Source: Hyphomicrobiales bacterium
GTDB taxonomy: Bacteria > Pseudomonadota > Alphaproteobacteria > Rhizobiales > Methyloligellaceae
Assembly: GCA_021775595.1 (NCBI GenBank)
Contig: JAJFHN010000036.1
Span: forward strand, 1 to 64,000
DNA length: 64,000 nucleotides
Direction of reading: 5' to 3'
Shown here: piece after piece, positions 8,020 to 16,803 of the stretch
Layout: each line of letters opens with the position of its first letter
How positions within the stretch are numbered: position 1 is the stretch's first letter
Position numbers and translations under genes: made by a program
The notes under the pieces: generated by a model
Told to the model about the DNA's origin: nothing
What the model saw: only the letters and a program-made list of their open reading frames with translations
Databases searched by the model: none

Positions 8020-9498
8020 TCATTTGCCCTTGTATCCGCTCAATGCGGTCAAATAGACCGTGCGAACCGATTTTGGTCCAGCCGCCACCTTTTGGCTCGT
8101 TAATGGCTCGGCGCGGGCGAAGTGATCGCTGACGTGGCGCACATTAGGGCGAAGCGAGACGAGCAATACGGGATCCTGCGCGTTCCCATCGAACGGTCGG
8201 GAAAACTCGAAGTGATCGCGCGGCACATCCCCCGGGCGCCAAGATCGGACGGGCACGCTTTCGTCCCGCAAATAATAAAGCATCTCCGCCGTTACCAAGC
8301 GGTCTTCGGTCAAAATCGTACCGTAAGAACGCCCATCCAGCGCGCCGCGAACCGACTGAGCCGTTTCCCGCCAGCCCAACACGCGCGCAAAGGGATCGAT
8401 GCGCCCGGGGAAGTATAGACCGGGCGCAAGAATTGCTCCCACAGTGATCGCCAATAACACGATTGCGTGGAGACCAAGCGAAGCGGCGAACAGGCGTTTA
8501 AAGTCATTTTTGAGCAGCGTAGCGGTGACCAGAATTGCCGCTGCCGGATAGGCGGTCGCCGCCCAATTTGCATGCGCCCGCGACAGCAGTGCCTGAACCG
8601 TAACGAGCGCAATGATGGGAAGCGAAAACGACAGAAGCGTGCGGGCCATCTCGTTCGTACCCTTGCGCGCGGCGCCGTAAGCAACACCGATCAGCACGGC
8701 CATCAGAATCGGTCCGAAAACACCGAATTGAGAACCGGCAAATTCCAGCATCTTCAAGGGCTTAATGAGATTTCCGCGCCAGTTAGCGTTGTCGGCCGTG
8801 TGGCTGACTGTGATCCAGCCATTGTCGATATTCCACAATATGTTCGGCAGGACGATCAGCGCTGCGAGCGCCAGAATCGTCAAGCCCTTGACGTCGCGCA
8901 ACATCCAACGTGGCCTTTCCGAAACCACCATATGGACACCGGCACATAGGACGAAATAGACCATGGCGTATTTCGCCATCATGCCGAGCCCCAGTGCCGT
9001 GCCCAGGACCAGGGCCCACGACCATGACGGGCCCTTCTGTAAATTGATCCAGGCCAAGAGCGCCAGCGTCCAAAAAAACAGCAGCGGCACGTCGGTCGAG
9101 ATCAGGCCGGCGGAAAATGAAATACCCGGCAGCGTGGCGAAGACAATTGCCGACCAGAAGCCGATACGTTCGTCGTAAAGCGCTCTGCCCGTTAGATAAA
9201 TCAAACCAGCCGCAAGCGCATAAAGAACGGGCGAGGCGGCTCTGATGCAGAATTCGCTGTCTCCGCACATTGTACCGAAGCCGGCGATGAGCCAGGCAAT
9301 CAATGGGGGTTTGGAGAAATAGCCGAAATCGAGAGCCTGCGACCAAGACCAGTACTGCGCTTCATCAAAAAACAGATCCGTCCCGGCATTGGCCAACCCA
9401 AAGAGCCGCAGCAGCAGCAATAAGCCCAGGCAGATCAGGGCAGCTAAGGCATATCGGTTTGTGGAGGGCACGAGGCTGCTGAATTCCGATCGTGTCAT
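8020..9498 (-). CDS. GT39/ArnT-like polyprenyl-phosphate-dependent glycosyltransferase
   Basis: A 492-residue integral membrane protein with about 11-12 hydrophobic helices. The first periplasmic loop carries the conserved acidic pair in FFDEAQYW (Asp45-Glu46), followed by FSKPPLIAW, as in GT39/GT83 enzymes. These use a lipid-linked sugar phosphate as donor on the periplasmic face, for example ArnT (aminoarabinose) or the rhizobial RgtA-D galacturonosyl transferases. The divergent gene 183 bases away is a GT2 enzyme that could make the donor, and the downstream PAP2 enzyme could free the acceptor position. The sugar is unknown; galacturonic acid is my guess from the rhizobial precedent. Confidence 0.8.
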   Translation of the reverse strand: MTRSEFSSLVPSTNRYALAALICLGLLLLLRLFGLANAGTDLFFDEAQYWSWSQALDFGYFSKPPLIAWLIAGFGTMCGDSEFCIRAASPVLYALAAGLIYLTGRALYDERIGFWSAIVFATLPGISFSAGLISTDVPLLFFWTLALLAWINLQKGPSWSWALVLGTALGLGMMAKYAMVYFVLCAGVHMVVSERPRWMLRDVKGLTILALAALIVLPNILWNIDNGWITVSHTADNANWRGNLIKPLKMLEFAGSQFGVFGPILMAVLIGVAYGAARKGTNEMARTLLSFSLPIIALVTVQALLSRAHANWAATAYPAAAILVTATLLKNDFKRLFAASLGLHAIVLLAITVGAILAPGLYFPGRIDPFARVLGWRETAQSVRGALDGRSYGTILTEDRLVTAEMLYYLRDESVPVRSWRPGDVPRDHFEFSRPFDGNAQDPVLLVSLRPNVRHVSDHFARAEPLTSQKVAAGPKSVRTVYLTALSGYKGK

Positions 9499-9680
9499 AG
9501 GGGGGATCTCATCGCGCGCCAGGCGCCGCGGCTACGGTCATTTGTGCCATCCGCAGACGGTCTTTCAAACCGGTCGATGGGCCCCGGCGGGTCCGCGTTG
9601 GTGATTTACATGGTTGTGCGCTGCAACGGAAGCTTGTTATTGGTTCGCGCCCCGCACCCGTCGGGACTGCAGCTGGAAAA

Positions 9681-10424
9681 ATGAGTGCAATGCGTATCAG
9701 TGTCGTTATCCCCGCCTACAACGAACAGGGCAATATCGGCCGGCTTGTCGAAGAAACCTTCGGCGCTGTGTCCGACGACGTACTGGGCGAGGTGATCGTC
9801 GTTGACGATTGCAGCGATGACGGGACGGGCGATGAGGTTAAGGCGCTGCTGGCGCGCCATCCCCAGCTGCGTTACATGCGCCACGCCGACCGTGCCGGCC
9901 AAAGTACGGCGCTCCGCACGGGCGTTATCGTTGCCGATCATGACGTCATCGCAACAATGGATGGCGACGGACAAAACGACCCGGCGGATATCGAAAAATT
10001 GTTTGCTCGGCTCGCCGAGCCGGGCGCCGTGGGACCGGCACTGGTGGGGGGCATTCGCACCCAGCGAAAAGCCAGCGGATCGCGACGCTGGGCCTCGCTG
10101 TCGGCCAACTGGATCCGAGATCGCGCGCTCAAAGACAATTGTCCCGACACCGGTTGTGGCATCAAAGTTTATTGGCGCGATGCATTTATGCGGTTGCCGT
10201 TTTTCACCAGCATGCACCGCTATATGCCAGCGCTTTTTCTGACTTATGGCTATAAGGTTGACTACCTGCCAGTAAACGACCGCCCCCGCGTGGCCGGCGT
10301 TTCGAAATACTCAAATCTTGGCCGCGCACTGGTAGGCATATACGATCTGATTGGTGTCACCTGGTTGCGCAAGCGAACCAGTGCACCCGCGATCTCCGAG
10401 GATTCCTCGGGCGGCGCTGCATGA
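9681..10424 (+). CDS. GT2 polyprenyl-phosphate glycosyltransferase (DPM1/ArnC/RgtE-like)
   Basis: A 247-residue protein without clear membrane helices. The N-terminal GT-A domain has ISVVIPAYNEQGNI, VDDCSDDGTGDE and a metal-site region TMDGDGQNDP (about residue 93-102). Later CPDTGCGIKVYWRDAF matches dolichol-phosphate mannose synthase relatives. It should transfer a nucleotide sugar to a polyprenyl phosphate on the cytoplasmic face, making donor for the divergent GT39 enzyme. ArnC and GtrB have two C-terminal membrane helices, absent here. The next genes (LAB_N protein, PAP2 phosphatase, LpxQ-like barrel) follow on the same strand within 70 bases of each other. Confidence 0.8.
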   Translation: MSAMRISVVIPAYNEQGNIGRLVEETFGAVSDDVLGEVIVVDDCSDDGTGDEVKALLARHPQLRYMRHADRAGQSTALRTGVIVADHDVIATMDGDGQNDPADIEKLFARLAEPGAVGPALVGGIRTQRKASGSRRWASLSANWIRDRALKDNCPDTGCGIKVYWRDAFMRLPFFTSMHRYMPALFLTYGYKVDYLPVNDRPRVAGVSKYSNLGRALVGIYDLIGVTWLRKRTSAPAISEDSSGGAA

Positions 10425-10463
10425 TGCCGGATCAGGAATTGGGACCAAAGGTGGATTGATGAA

Positions 10464-10793
10464 ATGTCTGGATTAGCCACGTGGTGGGCAAGCGTAACGA
10501 CAACTGAGCTGATATGGCTCAGCGTTGGCTTCCTGGCCCAGTTCATGTTCTCGATGCGCTTTCTGCTGCAATGGATCTACAGCGAGCGGGCCCAAGCGAG
10601 CGTTGTCCCCGAAGTGTTTTGGTATTTCAGTTTTCTGGGTGGCGCGATGTTGCTCGTTTATGCAATCCACCGCGTCGATCCGGTCTTTATCCTTGGCCAA
10701 GCGATGGGCCTCGTCATTTACAGCCGCAACATCTATTTCATCTGGCGATCGAAACGTCAGGGCGAACAGTCCGCTCCAGGCGCGGCCGAATAG
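10464..10793 (+). CDS. Stand-alone LAB_N (lipid-A-disaccharide synthase N-terminal domain) membrane protein
   Basis: A 109-residue protein with three hydrophobic helices. It contains FSMRFLLQWIYSE, VPEVFWYFSFLGG and LGQAMGLVIYSRNIYFIW, the conserved core of the LAB_N family, which is found fused to LpxB in some bacteria or as a short free protein. A good Shine-Dalgarno (AAGGTGGA) precedes the ATG. Free LAB_N genes commonly sit next to GT2 polyprenyl-phosphate transferases, as here (39-base gap), and may help move or present the lipid-linked sugar across the membrane. That function is inferred; no catalytic residues are evident. Confidence 0.8.
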   Translation: MSGLATWWASVTTTELIWLSVGFLAQFMFSMRFLLQWIYSERAQASVVPEVFWYFSFLGGAMLLVYAIHRVDPVFILGQAMGLVIYSRNIYFIWRSKRQGEQSAPGAAE

Positions 10794-10858
10794 CAGGCGC
10801 ATCCGCGCAGCGGAGCTGTTCTGCGCCAGCCACACAGCATGACACTCGGCGAGGGACC

Positions 10859-11620
10859 ATGGCATCGGTGAAATCAGTCTTTGCGCCCGCTGGCAGGATG
10901 AGCCCGTTGGAATGGCTAGCGATCTTGGGATCGATTTTGCTTGCCTCATTCCTGTTGGTCGATCCCCTGGTTTATTCGCTCGTGAGCGAATTCGATCCCC
11001 AACTCAAGGGGGTATTTCAGCGCTTGACCCATTTGGGGCGCTCGAGCTGGATCCTGTTTCCGACGGGGGCGGCGATTATTGTGCTCCTTGGCCTGCGTAC
11101 CCGCGATATCGGAGCCAGAAGCACCGTGGCCTACGCCTATGTTGCGCAGCTCTGTGCGTTCGTTTTCGCCAGTGTGGCCGGTGCGGGCATCATCACATCT
11201 CTCGGCAAGAACATCATCGGCCGCGCACGGCCAAAGCTGTACGACGCGGTCGGTTCGGTTGAATTCGAACCGTTCACGTTTCACGCCGACTTCGCATCAT
11301 TTCCTTCGGGTCATGCGACGACGATATTTGCGCTGGCCGCGGCGCTGGCGATTCTATTTCCCAAGGCGCGCATCTATCTCTTCGTCGCGGCCGCTTGGAT
11401 CGCTGCGACACGATTTCTGATCGGAACGCACTACTTCAGCGATGTGGTGGCGGGCGCCATTGTCGGAACGGCATTTACACAATTTTTGATGCAACGCATG
11501 GCAGCTCGGCGCTCGCTGTTCCAAACAGCGCAAGACGGCACCGTTCAGCAGCGCGGGCGATCCTTGATGCCATGGATGGTATCGCAACTGCGACTGGCGA
11601 TCTCGTCGCGTGGACGCTGA
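10859..11620 (+). CDS. PAP2-family membrane phosphatase
   Basis: A 253-residue protein; I use the ATG at 10859 with GAGGG just upstream, not the long upstream extension, which runs through the LAB_N gene in another frame. About six helices carry a textbook PAP2 signature: KNIIGRARPK (K-x6-RP), FPSGHATT, and TRFLIGTHYFSDV. Targets of such enzymes are lipid A phosphates (LpxE, LpxF), phosphatidylglycerol phosphate or undecaprenyl pyrophosphate. This is the second PAP2 gene within 4 kb, both beside lipid-linked glycosyltransferases, which suggests that one removes a lipid A phosphate and the other may act on a different position or recycle the carrier. Confidence 0.8.
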   Translation: MASVKSVFAPAGRMSPLEWLAILGSILLASFLLVDPLVYSLVSEFDPQLKGVFQRLTHLGRSSWILFPTGAAIIVLLGLRTRDIGARSTVAYAYVAQLCAFVFASVAGAGIITSLGKNIIGRARPKLYDAVGSVEFEPFTFHADFASFPSGHATTIFALAAALAILFPKARIYLFVAAAWIAATRFLIGTHYFSDVVAGAIVGTAFTQFLMQRMAARRSLFQTAQDGTVQQRGRSLMPWMVSQLRLAISSRGR

Positions 11621-11653
11621 GCGGCAACACGATTCAACGGGGACTGGGCAGCA

Positions 11654-12769
11654 ATGATATTTTCACTTGAGTTCGGCGCGCGGGTCATTCGCAAGCCGAT
11701 TGCGCGCGCCTTGGGAGGAGATGTTGGAGCGTCACGCCGCCGCGCGTTGGTGTTTACCGCCATCGCACTTGCGGGCTTGGCCTTCGTATGGACCGCGATT
11801 GCGTGGCCCGCAGCACAAAGCGTGCTCGCAGACGCACATCAATCTTTCGAACTGACCCACGCCTTGACGGCGGCGTTTGTTCTGTTTGCGCTCGGCAGTT
11901 GCGGCGTCTTGCTGACTGGCGCCGGACTCGAACTTGTCCTCAGCGCCGAAGCGCTTCACAAGGCAGCGCTTGGTCTGGCCGTGCTCGCGCCCTTGAATTT
12001 TGCCGCCAAGCCAGAATCCAACAAAGCCACCGCGACGACAGAACCTTCAGCGGCCATTTCAGCCGCTCAGCCCGAAATTCAGCTCGGTATTTATGGCGGC
12101 GGCAATTACACGCCCGATGCCGATGTCTTCCTCAAGCAACCCAATGGCACCGACATGGTTCTCAAGAACGTGCCTTGGACGGGCGAGCCATTTGACGATC
12201 CGCCCTATTACGGATTGCGCGGCACCTATTGGACCTCTGCAGCACCCAAATTCGGCGCCATGTTCGATTTCACCCACGCAAAAGCCATTTCGCGACGCAA
12301 GCAGGAAGTCGAGCAATCAGGCACCCGTGACGGCAAGGCCGTGCCGCCCAGAGAACAGGTCGACGCGACGTTTACAAAGCTCGAGTATTCACACGGGCTC
12401 AATTTCCTGACCCTCAACGCGGTCTATCGCATGAGCGGTTGGCATAAGCGCTTTGTGCCCTATGTGGGTGCTGGCGCAGGGCTCGTGATTCCGCATACCG
12501 AAATCGCGCGCAAGGATATCGGCCGGCAGAATTGGACCTACCGATACGAGATAACAGGACCGGGCTTCCAGGCTCTGGCCGGCATCGAGTGGCGGATTTT
12601 CCCGTCCGACAAGTACAGCGTTTTCACCGAATACAAGGCGGGCTACGCGATCAACAGCACCGAATTGCTCGAGGGCGGGACAGTCACAAATCAGCTTTGG
12701 GCGCATCAGGCCATTTTCGGCCTCTCGGCAATCGTCTACCGGCCGGCATTGGCGAGCGCGACCCGCTAG
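11654..12769 (+). CDS. LpxQ-like outer-membrane beta-barrel protein with hydrophobic N-terminal region
   Basis: A 371-residue protein. The C-terminal ~230 residues look like a small beta-barrel: IQLGIYGGGNYTPDADVFL (about 142-160), VPWTGEPFDDPPYYGLR (173-189), then strands up to the end. This matches proteins annotated as lipid A oxidase (LpxQ, which makes 2-aminogluconate in Rhizobium lipid A). The first 115 residues are unusual, with two to three hydrophobic helices (31-52, 66-92, 104-116) before the barrel. An in-frame TTG at 11909 would give only the last helix as a signal peptide and a more ordinary barrel protein. The gene sits 33 bases after a PAP2 phosphatase in a lipid A-type cluster. 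The enzyme assignment is moderate. Confidence 0.6.
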   Translation: MIFSLEFGARVIRKPIARALGGDVGASRRRALVFTAIALAGLAFVWTAIAWPAAQSVLADAHQSFELTHALTAAFVLFALGSCGVLLTGAGLELVLSAEALHKAALGLAVLAPLNFAAKPESNKATATTEPSAAISAAQPEIQLGIYGGGNYTPDADVFLKQPNGTDMVLKNVPWTGEPFDDPPYYGLRGTYWTSAAPKFGAMFDFTHAKAISRRKQEVEQSGTRDGKAVPPREQVDATFTKLEYSHGLNFLTLNAVYRMSGWHKRFVPYVGAGAGLVIPHTEIARKDIGRQNWTYRYEITGPGFQALAGIEWRIFPSDKYSVFTEYKAGYAINSTELLEGGTVTNQLWAHQAIFGLSAIVYRPALASATR

Positions 12770-12799
12770 CGCTCTGGGGCTCGTGACGCTGGCCGAAGG

Positions 12800-13396
12800 C
12801 TAGCGTCCAAACAGCGCGCGCGCGTTTTCACCCAGCAACAACAGCAACCGATCTGCGAAAAGTCCAACGAGCAGCGCGACGCTCAAATAACCGTAAGGAT
12901 TGATGCGAATGAGGTTTGCGTCGGGTTGGAACAAGGCTCGCAGCAGCAGATAGACCCCGATGCCGAGCGCGGCGGCCATGAACGGTCGCAACAGCGTCCA
13001 ACTGATCGAGAGCCCAGCCTCTGTCCGGCCCGCGACCGCTAACCCAAGCGACAACAGCGAGCGCAGCAGCGCGCCGATCGCGGCCATGATGCCGGCCATG
13101 GCAAACAGGCCCTGGTCAGCGGAAAGAAACGTGTGGGTGCCGCCAAGATTGACGCGCGTGACGGGCAGGTCGCCAAATTTGCAGTTCACCTTGCCCGCGC
13201 GCTTCACCGTTTCGAGATATTCGGCGCGGTCGGCTTCAGGGATCGTCAATGACCGCTTGCAGAGTTCGGAGTGAACGCCGATCGAAGGCCATATATCGAT
13301 CATCGTATCGATCAAAACGCCTGTGAGGGCCACCATCAGCAATCCGGTTAGTGCGAGCGCGCCCTTGCGCACGGGCGATGTTGTTTGCTTGGCCAT
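12800..13396 (-). CDS. Hypothetical inner-membrane protein
   Basis: A 198-residue protein I do not recognise. It has an N-terminal helix (about 12-30), a periplasm-like segment of ~65 residues with two Cys (SELCKRS and KVNCKFG, possibly a disulfide), then three helices (about 98-125, 130-155, 165-190). It lies 73 bases downstream of the second GT39 gene, on the same strand and convergent to the LpxQ-like gene. Position suggests envelope biogenesis, but no family is evident. Confidence 0.6.
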   Translation of the reverse strand: MAKQTTSPVRKGALALTGLLMVALTGVLIDTMIDIWPSIGVHSELCKRSLTIPEADRAEYLETVKRAGKVNCKFGDLPVTRVNLGGTHTFLSADQGLFAMAGIMAAIGALLRSLLSLGLAVAGRTEAGLSISWTLLRPFMAAALGIGVYLLLRALFQPDANLIRINPYGYLSVALLVGLFADRLLLLLGENARALFGR

Positions 13397-13469
13397 TACT
13401 TGGTCCCCTCGTTGGTGATCGTCATTGCCCAGCGCTTAGCCAGTCTGTCTGGCCAAGTCTAGGATTTGT

Positions 13470-15383
13470 TCAATCCTGTGTTTCACATCGCGCGAATTCA
13501 GGCAACCGGCAGGCCGCAAGTTCATTTTCGTTCGCAACCACATAGAGCGATATGTTGGTCCAAAAAAACCGCCCGACATTGAAGCCCCGGGTGCATGCGA
13601 TGCGCAGCGGAGCCTTCAGACCGATGCGTTTGACGTGATCGTGAAAATTCGCATCGGCGTGGTCGGTTACAAATGCGATGCGCCCCTTGCCCTCATCCAG
13701 CCAGTTGGCAGCCGATTGGCCCGCGGCCGGGCCCTTTGTGACATAGGTCGTAGAGCCGATGTCGAACACCGCGCTCGGTTCGCCGTAATCGGCGACCAGC
13801 ACGCGGCCGGGCACACAAGGTTCGATCGCACGCGAGATTTCCGCCATGCGCGCACTGGTCCAAATGCCTTTGAAATTCGGCACAACAATCTGAAGCGTGG
13901 TGACATAAAACAGAAGGCTCGCCGCGACTGATAGGCCCAGCCATGCGTAGATTCGCCCTTTCAATAGCCCCAGATGCGCCATGACAACACCGGCCGCGGC
14001 GACAAGCGCCAGGATCAGCGGTAGCAACGTGAAGGGGCGCACCGACCATAAAACAAAGCCCGCAAGACCCAGTGCAGGCAACAGAGCGTGAAGAAGCGCA
14101 CCAAGCCAATAGGCTTTCAAGCGCCGCGTTTTTGGAAGCACGGACGGTGCAAAATTGGTCAGTGCCGAGGCGATTGCCACCATGACGGCCGGCAGCACAA
14201 CTTGCAGAGAATAAAGCGGCGGCTTGTCGGAAAGCACCTCCAGCACAATCAAGTAGGGCACAATCCAAGCCAGCAGAAAACGATGCGCGCGTTCTTCGCG
14301 GGAGGCCCAGCTGCGTCCAGCGGCAAAAAGAAACAACACCGAGCCGGGCAGCAAGCAGAGCCAAAGGCCCGCGAAATACATGCCGGGAAATCCGCTCCAG
14401 TTCATCCTTTGCGGGCCTGCGAGCTTGTCGAAAAATCCGTCTGTCCAAGCCCCCCGCACGAGATCGGGATCGGCGTTGAGCGCGAGCGCCACCATCCACG
14501 GCGCCGCGATCAGGCACGCCAACGGCAAGCCCCAAAGGATGTGCAGGCGCCGCAGCCAGCCGGCATCGCGGTCGGCGGCGACCAAAGCGACAATCGTGCA
14601 GAACGACAGCAGCGGCAGCGCCAACACGCCGGTCAAGATGCTACCGCCTTGCGCCGCCCAAAATGTTAGTGCGTGGCGCCAGCGCCGGTCGTCGCGCCGG
14701 CCAATGTAGAGATGAGCGAGGCTCCATTGGCCCAGTGCGACAAAAACCAAATGCAGCCCCTTGGACAGCGCCAGATGGGCTTGCAAAACGATGACGATAT
14801 TGACGCCAAGCAAAACCGCGCCGATCAGGGCCGTCTCACGCCCAAACAGGCGATAGGCGCCAAGATAGGTGATGAAAACCGCGAGCAAAGCGCCAAGCAA
14901 TGAAGGCACCCTGTATGCCCATATGGGGTTTTGCACCCCATCGCCGATTAGGCTGGCGCTGGCGGCTTGCAGCCAAAAAACGCCAATCGGCTTGGTGGGC
15001 TCGCGCTCTTCCAAAAAGCGTGGATTGACGTAATCGCCCGTCTCGAGCATTTGCTTGGAGATCTGGGCATACCGCACTTCGGTCCGGTCGATCGGCGGCA
15101 GATCGAAAAAGCCAGAGAGGAAGGCCGGCAGCACGATTGCAAGCAGCAGCAACGCGCCGCGCAATGGGTTTTGCGCAGCCAGGCTCACGCCGTGGCGGCA
15201 ATACGTATCGATCCGATCGAGCGCATCGGCCAGGTGTTTAAACCATCGGGCCGATCGCTGGGGGCTGTTCGTCAGCTCCGCCTCCAATGACAGCTGTGAC
15301 CCCCCTGAGGGCGCCTGAAAATCAGTAATGGATTGGGACGGCAGACCATCCACGTCAACCGCCAATTTGGCAAAGACACGCAT
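13470..15383 (-). CDS. Second GT39/ArnT-like glycosyltransferase
   Basis: A 637-residue membrane protein with about 12 helices. The first loop after helix 1 has DLPPIDRTEVRYAQ (acidic residues at 99 and 102) and REPTKPIGVFWLQ, features of ArnT-like GT39 enzymes that use polyprenyl-linked sugars in the periplasm. Before the first helix there is an unusual ~75-residue hydrophilic N-terminal part; I kept the ATG at 15383 because no better in-frame start is visible. It differs clearly from the GT39 protein at 8020-9498, so the two probably add sugars to different acceptors or positions on the same glycolipid. Confidence 0.75.
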   Translation of the reverse strand: MRVFAKLAVDVDGLPSQSITDFQAPSGGSQLSLEAELTNSPQRSARWFKHLADALDRIDTYCRHGVSLAAQNPLRGALLLLAIVLPAFLSGFFDLPPIDRTEVRYAQISKQMLETGDYVNPRFLEEREPTKPIGVFWLQAASASLIGDGVQNPIWAYRVPSLLGALLAVFITYLGAYRLFGRETALIGAVLLGVNIVIVLQAHLALSKGLHLVFVALGQWSLAHLYIGRRDDRRWRHALTFWAAQGGSILTGVLALPLLSFCTIVALVAADRDAGWLRRLHILWGLPLACLIAAPWMVALALNADPDLVRGAWTDGFFDKLAGPQRMNWSGFPGMYFAGLWLCLLPGSVLFLFAAGRSWASREERAHRFLLAWIVPYLIVLEVLSDKPPLYSLQVVLPAVMVAIASALTNFAPSVLPKTRRLKAYWLGALLHALLPALGLAGFVLWSVRPFTLLPLILALVAAAGVVMAHLGLLKGRIYAWLGLSVAASLLFYVTTLQIVVPNFKGIWTSARMAEISRAIEPCVPGRVLVADYGEPSAVFDIGSTTYVTKGPAAGQSAANWLDEGKGRIAFVTDHADANFHDHVKRIGLKAPLRIACTRGFNVGRFFWTNISLYVVANENELAACRLPEFARCETQD

Positions 15384-15428
15384 CGGATGACGATAGCGAG
15401 TAGCGCCTGTGTCTTTTTTGAAAAGAAC

Positions 15429-16097
15429 TCAGATCTGCAAGCGCGAAACGATTGTGTCATCGGTATCGACTGGATGAGCGAGAACAGCGGCGATTGCCGC
15501 GCTCACACCCGCGGCGGCAGTTTCCACAGACATGCTCGGTGCGCCCAAATTCCCTTCAAGGACTGCGACCTCGGGCAAGTGGGGCAGATGTATCCAGCCC
15601 GCGCGGATTGCCAGATTGTTGACCGCGATGTGATGCAAGATGCCGTACATCAGATGGTTGCAGCAAAACGTGCCCGCCACATCGGAGATGTCGGCGGGTA
15701 TGCCGGCATCACGCATCGCTCGCGTCATCGCGCGTATCGGCAAGGTGGCGTAATAGGCGGCCGGTCCGTCGGGGACCGTGAGTTCGCCCTGCATCCTGCG
15801 GCCGTCATTGTCGAGCAATTGATAGCGGGCGCCGTCGTTGAGGTTTTGCGCCATCCTTTCGACAGTCAGCATGGCTCGCCCGCCATATTCACCCATCATG
15901 ACGACGGCTTCGGGCTGGACCTCTTCGATTGCCGCGCGAACGACATCAATGCATTTGAAAAAAGTATTGGGAATGACGCGGGCCACGACCTTGGCGCCGC
16001 TGATTTTAGAGCCGCCCAGATGCATGGCCACCATCTCGGCAGGATTGATGGGCGTGTCGCCGAACGCTTCGTAACCGGTAACAAGGACGGTGCTCAT
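15429..16097 (-). CDS. pcp: Pyroglutamyl-peptidase I (peptidase family C15)
   Basis: A 222-residue cytoplasmic enzyme that removes N-terminal pyroglutamate from peptides. The N-terminus VLVTGYEAFGDTPINPAE is the family signature. The catalytic triad is visible as Glu in MGEYGGR (near residue 70), Cys in VAGTFCCNHLMYG, and His in AGWIHLPHLPE. Length is normal for the family (about 210-220). It lies 45 bases upstream of the GT39 gene on the same strand; no functional tie is obvious. Confidence 0.88.
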   Translation of the reverse strand: MSTVLVTGYEAFGDTPINPAEMVAMHLGGSKISGAKVVARVIPNTFFKCIDVVRAAIEEVQPEAVVMMGEYGGRAMLTVERMAQNLNDGARYQLLDNDGRRMQGELTVPDGPAAYYATLPIRAMTRAMRDAGIPADISDVAGTFCCNHLMYGILHHIAVNNLAIRAGWIHLPHLPEVAVLEGNLGAPSMSVETAAAGVSAAIAAVLAHPVDTDDTIVSRLQI

Positions 16098-16150
16098 TGG
16101 ACTGGAAACTCTTCAGGCGCTGATTTTCTCATTTCCGTAAACGTACAATG

Positions 16151-16672
16151 TCACTCGTTGCCCACGACCTTTTCCCACAGAGTGAAGTCGTCGGCGTGGT
16201 GGGAAATCATCTTCCAGTCACCGTCTTCTTTGCGAAAAACGCTGGTCTCTCGAACGGTAGATTCTTTCATTTGCCCATTGGCGTCCGCCACCGAGCCCTT
16301 GGTGTAGTGCTGGGCAGTTGCCATGTCGCCGCCGATTACGATGTGAATGTCGGAGCCTTCGAGTTTGCCGCCTTTGGCTTTTTCCGCCTGAAGTTTCCAA
16401 TCGGCATAGGTCGCTTCCCAACCAATTCGATAGGTGCCCTCGGCGCTCAAATAGCTGACGTCATCGGCATGAGAGTAGAGCGCAGCGAATGGTGCGGGGT
16501 CGCCGTTCAACATCGCATTGAGAACGACAAACCACTGGTCGACTGCGGCTTTCACTGCCTTTTGATCTTCCATCGCTACCCCCTGTTTTGCCGCCGTCTC
16601 CGCCCTAGACTCCACTGGGACGCCCAGCACCAACAGGACAAAGACGAAGCGGTATGGTTTCAACAGATCCAT
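16151..16672 (-). CDS. Secreted SnoaL/NTF2-like protein
   Basis: A 173-residue protein with a signal peptide (about residues 1-24, ending at SRA). The rest fits an NTF2-like/SnoaL (DUF4440-type) fold: AVKAAVDQWFVVLNAMLNGD, FAALYSHADDVSYLSAEG and a C-terminal VFRKEDGDWKMISHHADDF. Such proteins are small ligand-binding or isomerase-type folds with very varied roles, and no catalytic pair can be assigned here. It is divergent from the MFS gene, with a 131-base shared upstream region. Confidence 0.7.
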   Translation of the reverse strand: MDLLKPYRFVFVLLVLGVPVESRAETAAKQGVAMEDQKAVKAAVDQWFVVLNAMLNGDPAPFAALYSHADDVSYLSAEGTYRIGWEATYADWKLQAEKAKGGKLEGSDIHIVIGGDMATAQHYTKGSVADANGQMKESTVRETSVFRKEDGDWKMISHHADDFTLWEKVVGNE

Positions 16673-16803
16673 AAATTCAAACCAGAATTCGATTTGGGCC
16701 GGTCAGTTGCAGAAATCAGCCATATTGAATGGCTGATATTCGGTGGTATCAAGGACGCTCTGCGGCCTTTGGCCAAATTTATCAGGTTGGTGGCGGAATG
16801 CCC

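Noticed and set aside
9602-10424. Long antisense ORFs, e.g. across 9606-10217 and 13693-14535
   Set aside because: They lie opposite strong GT2 and GT39 coding sequences and have no recognisable motifs; GC-rich DNA makes such open frames common.
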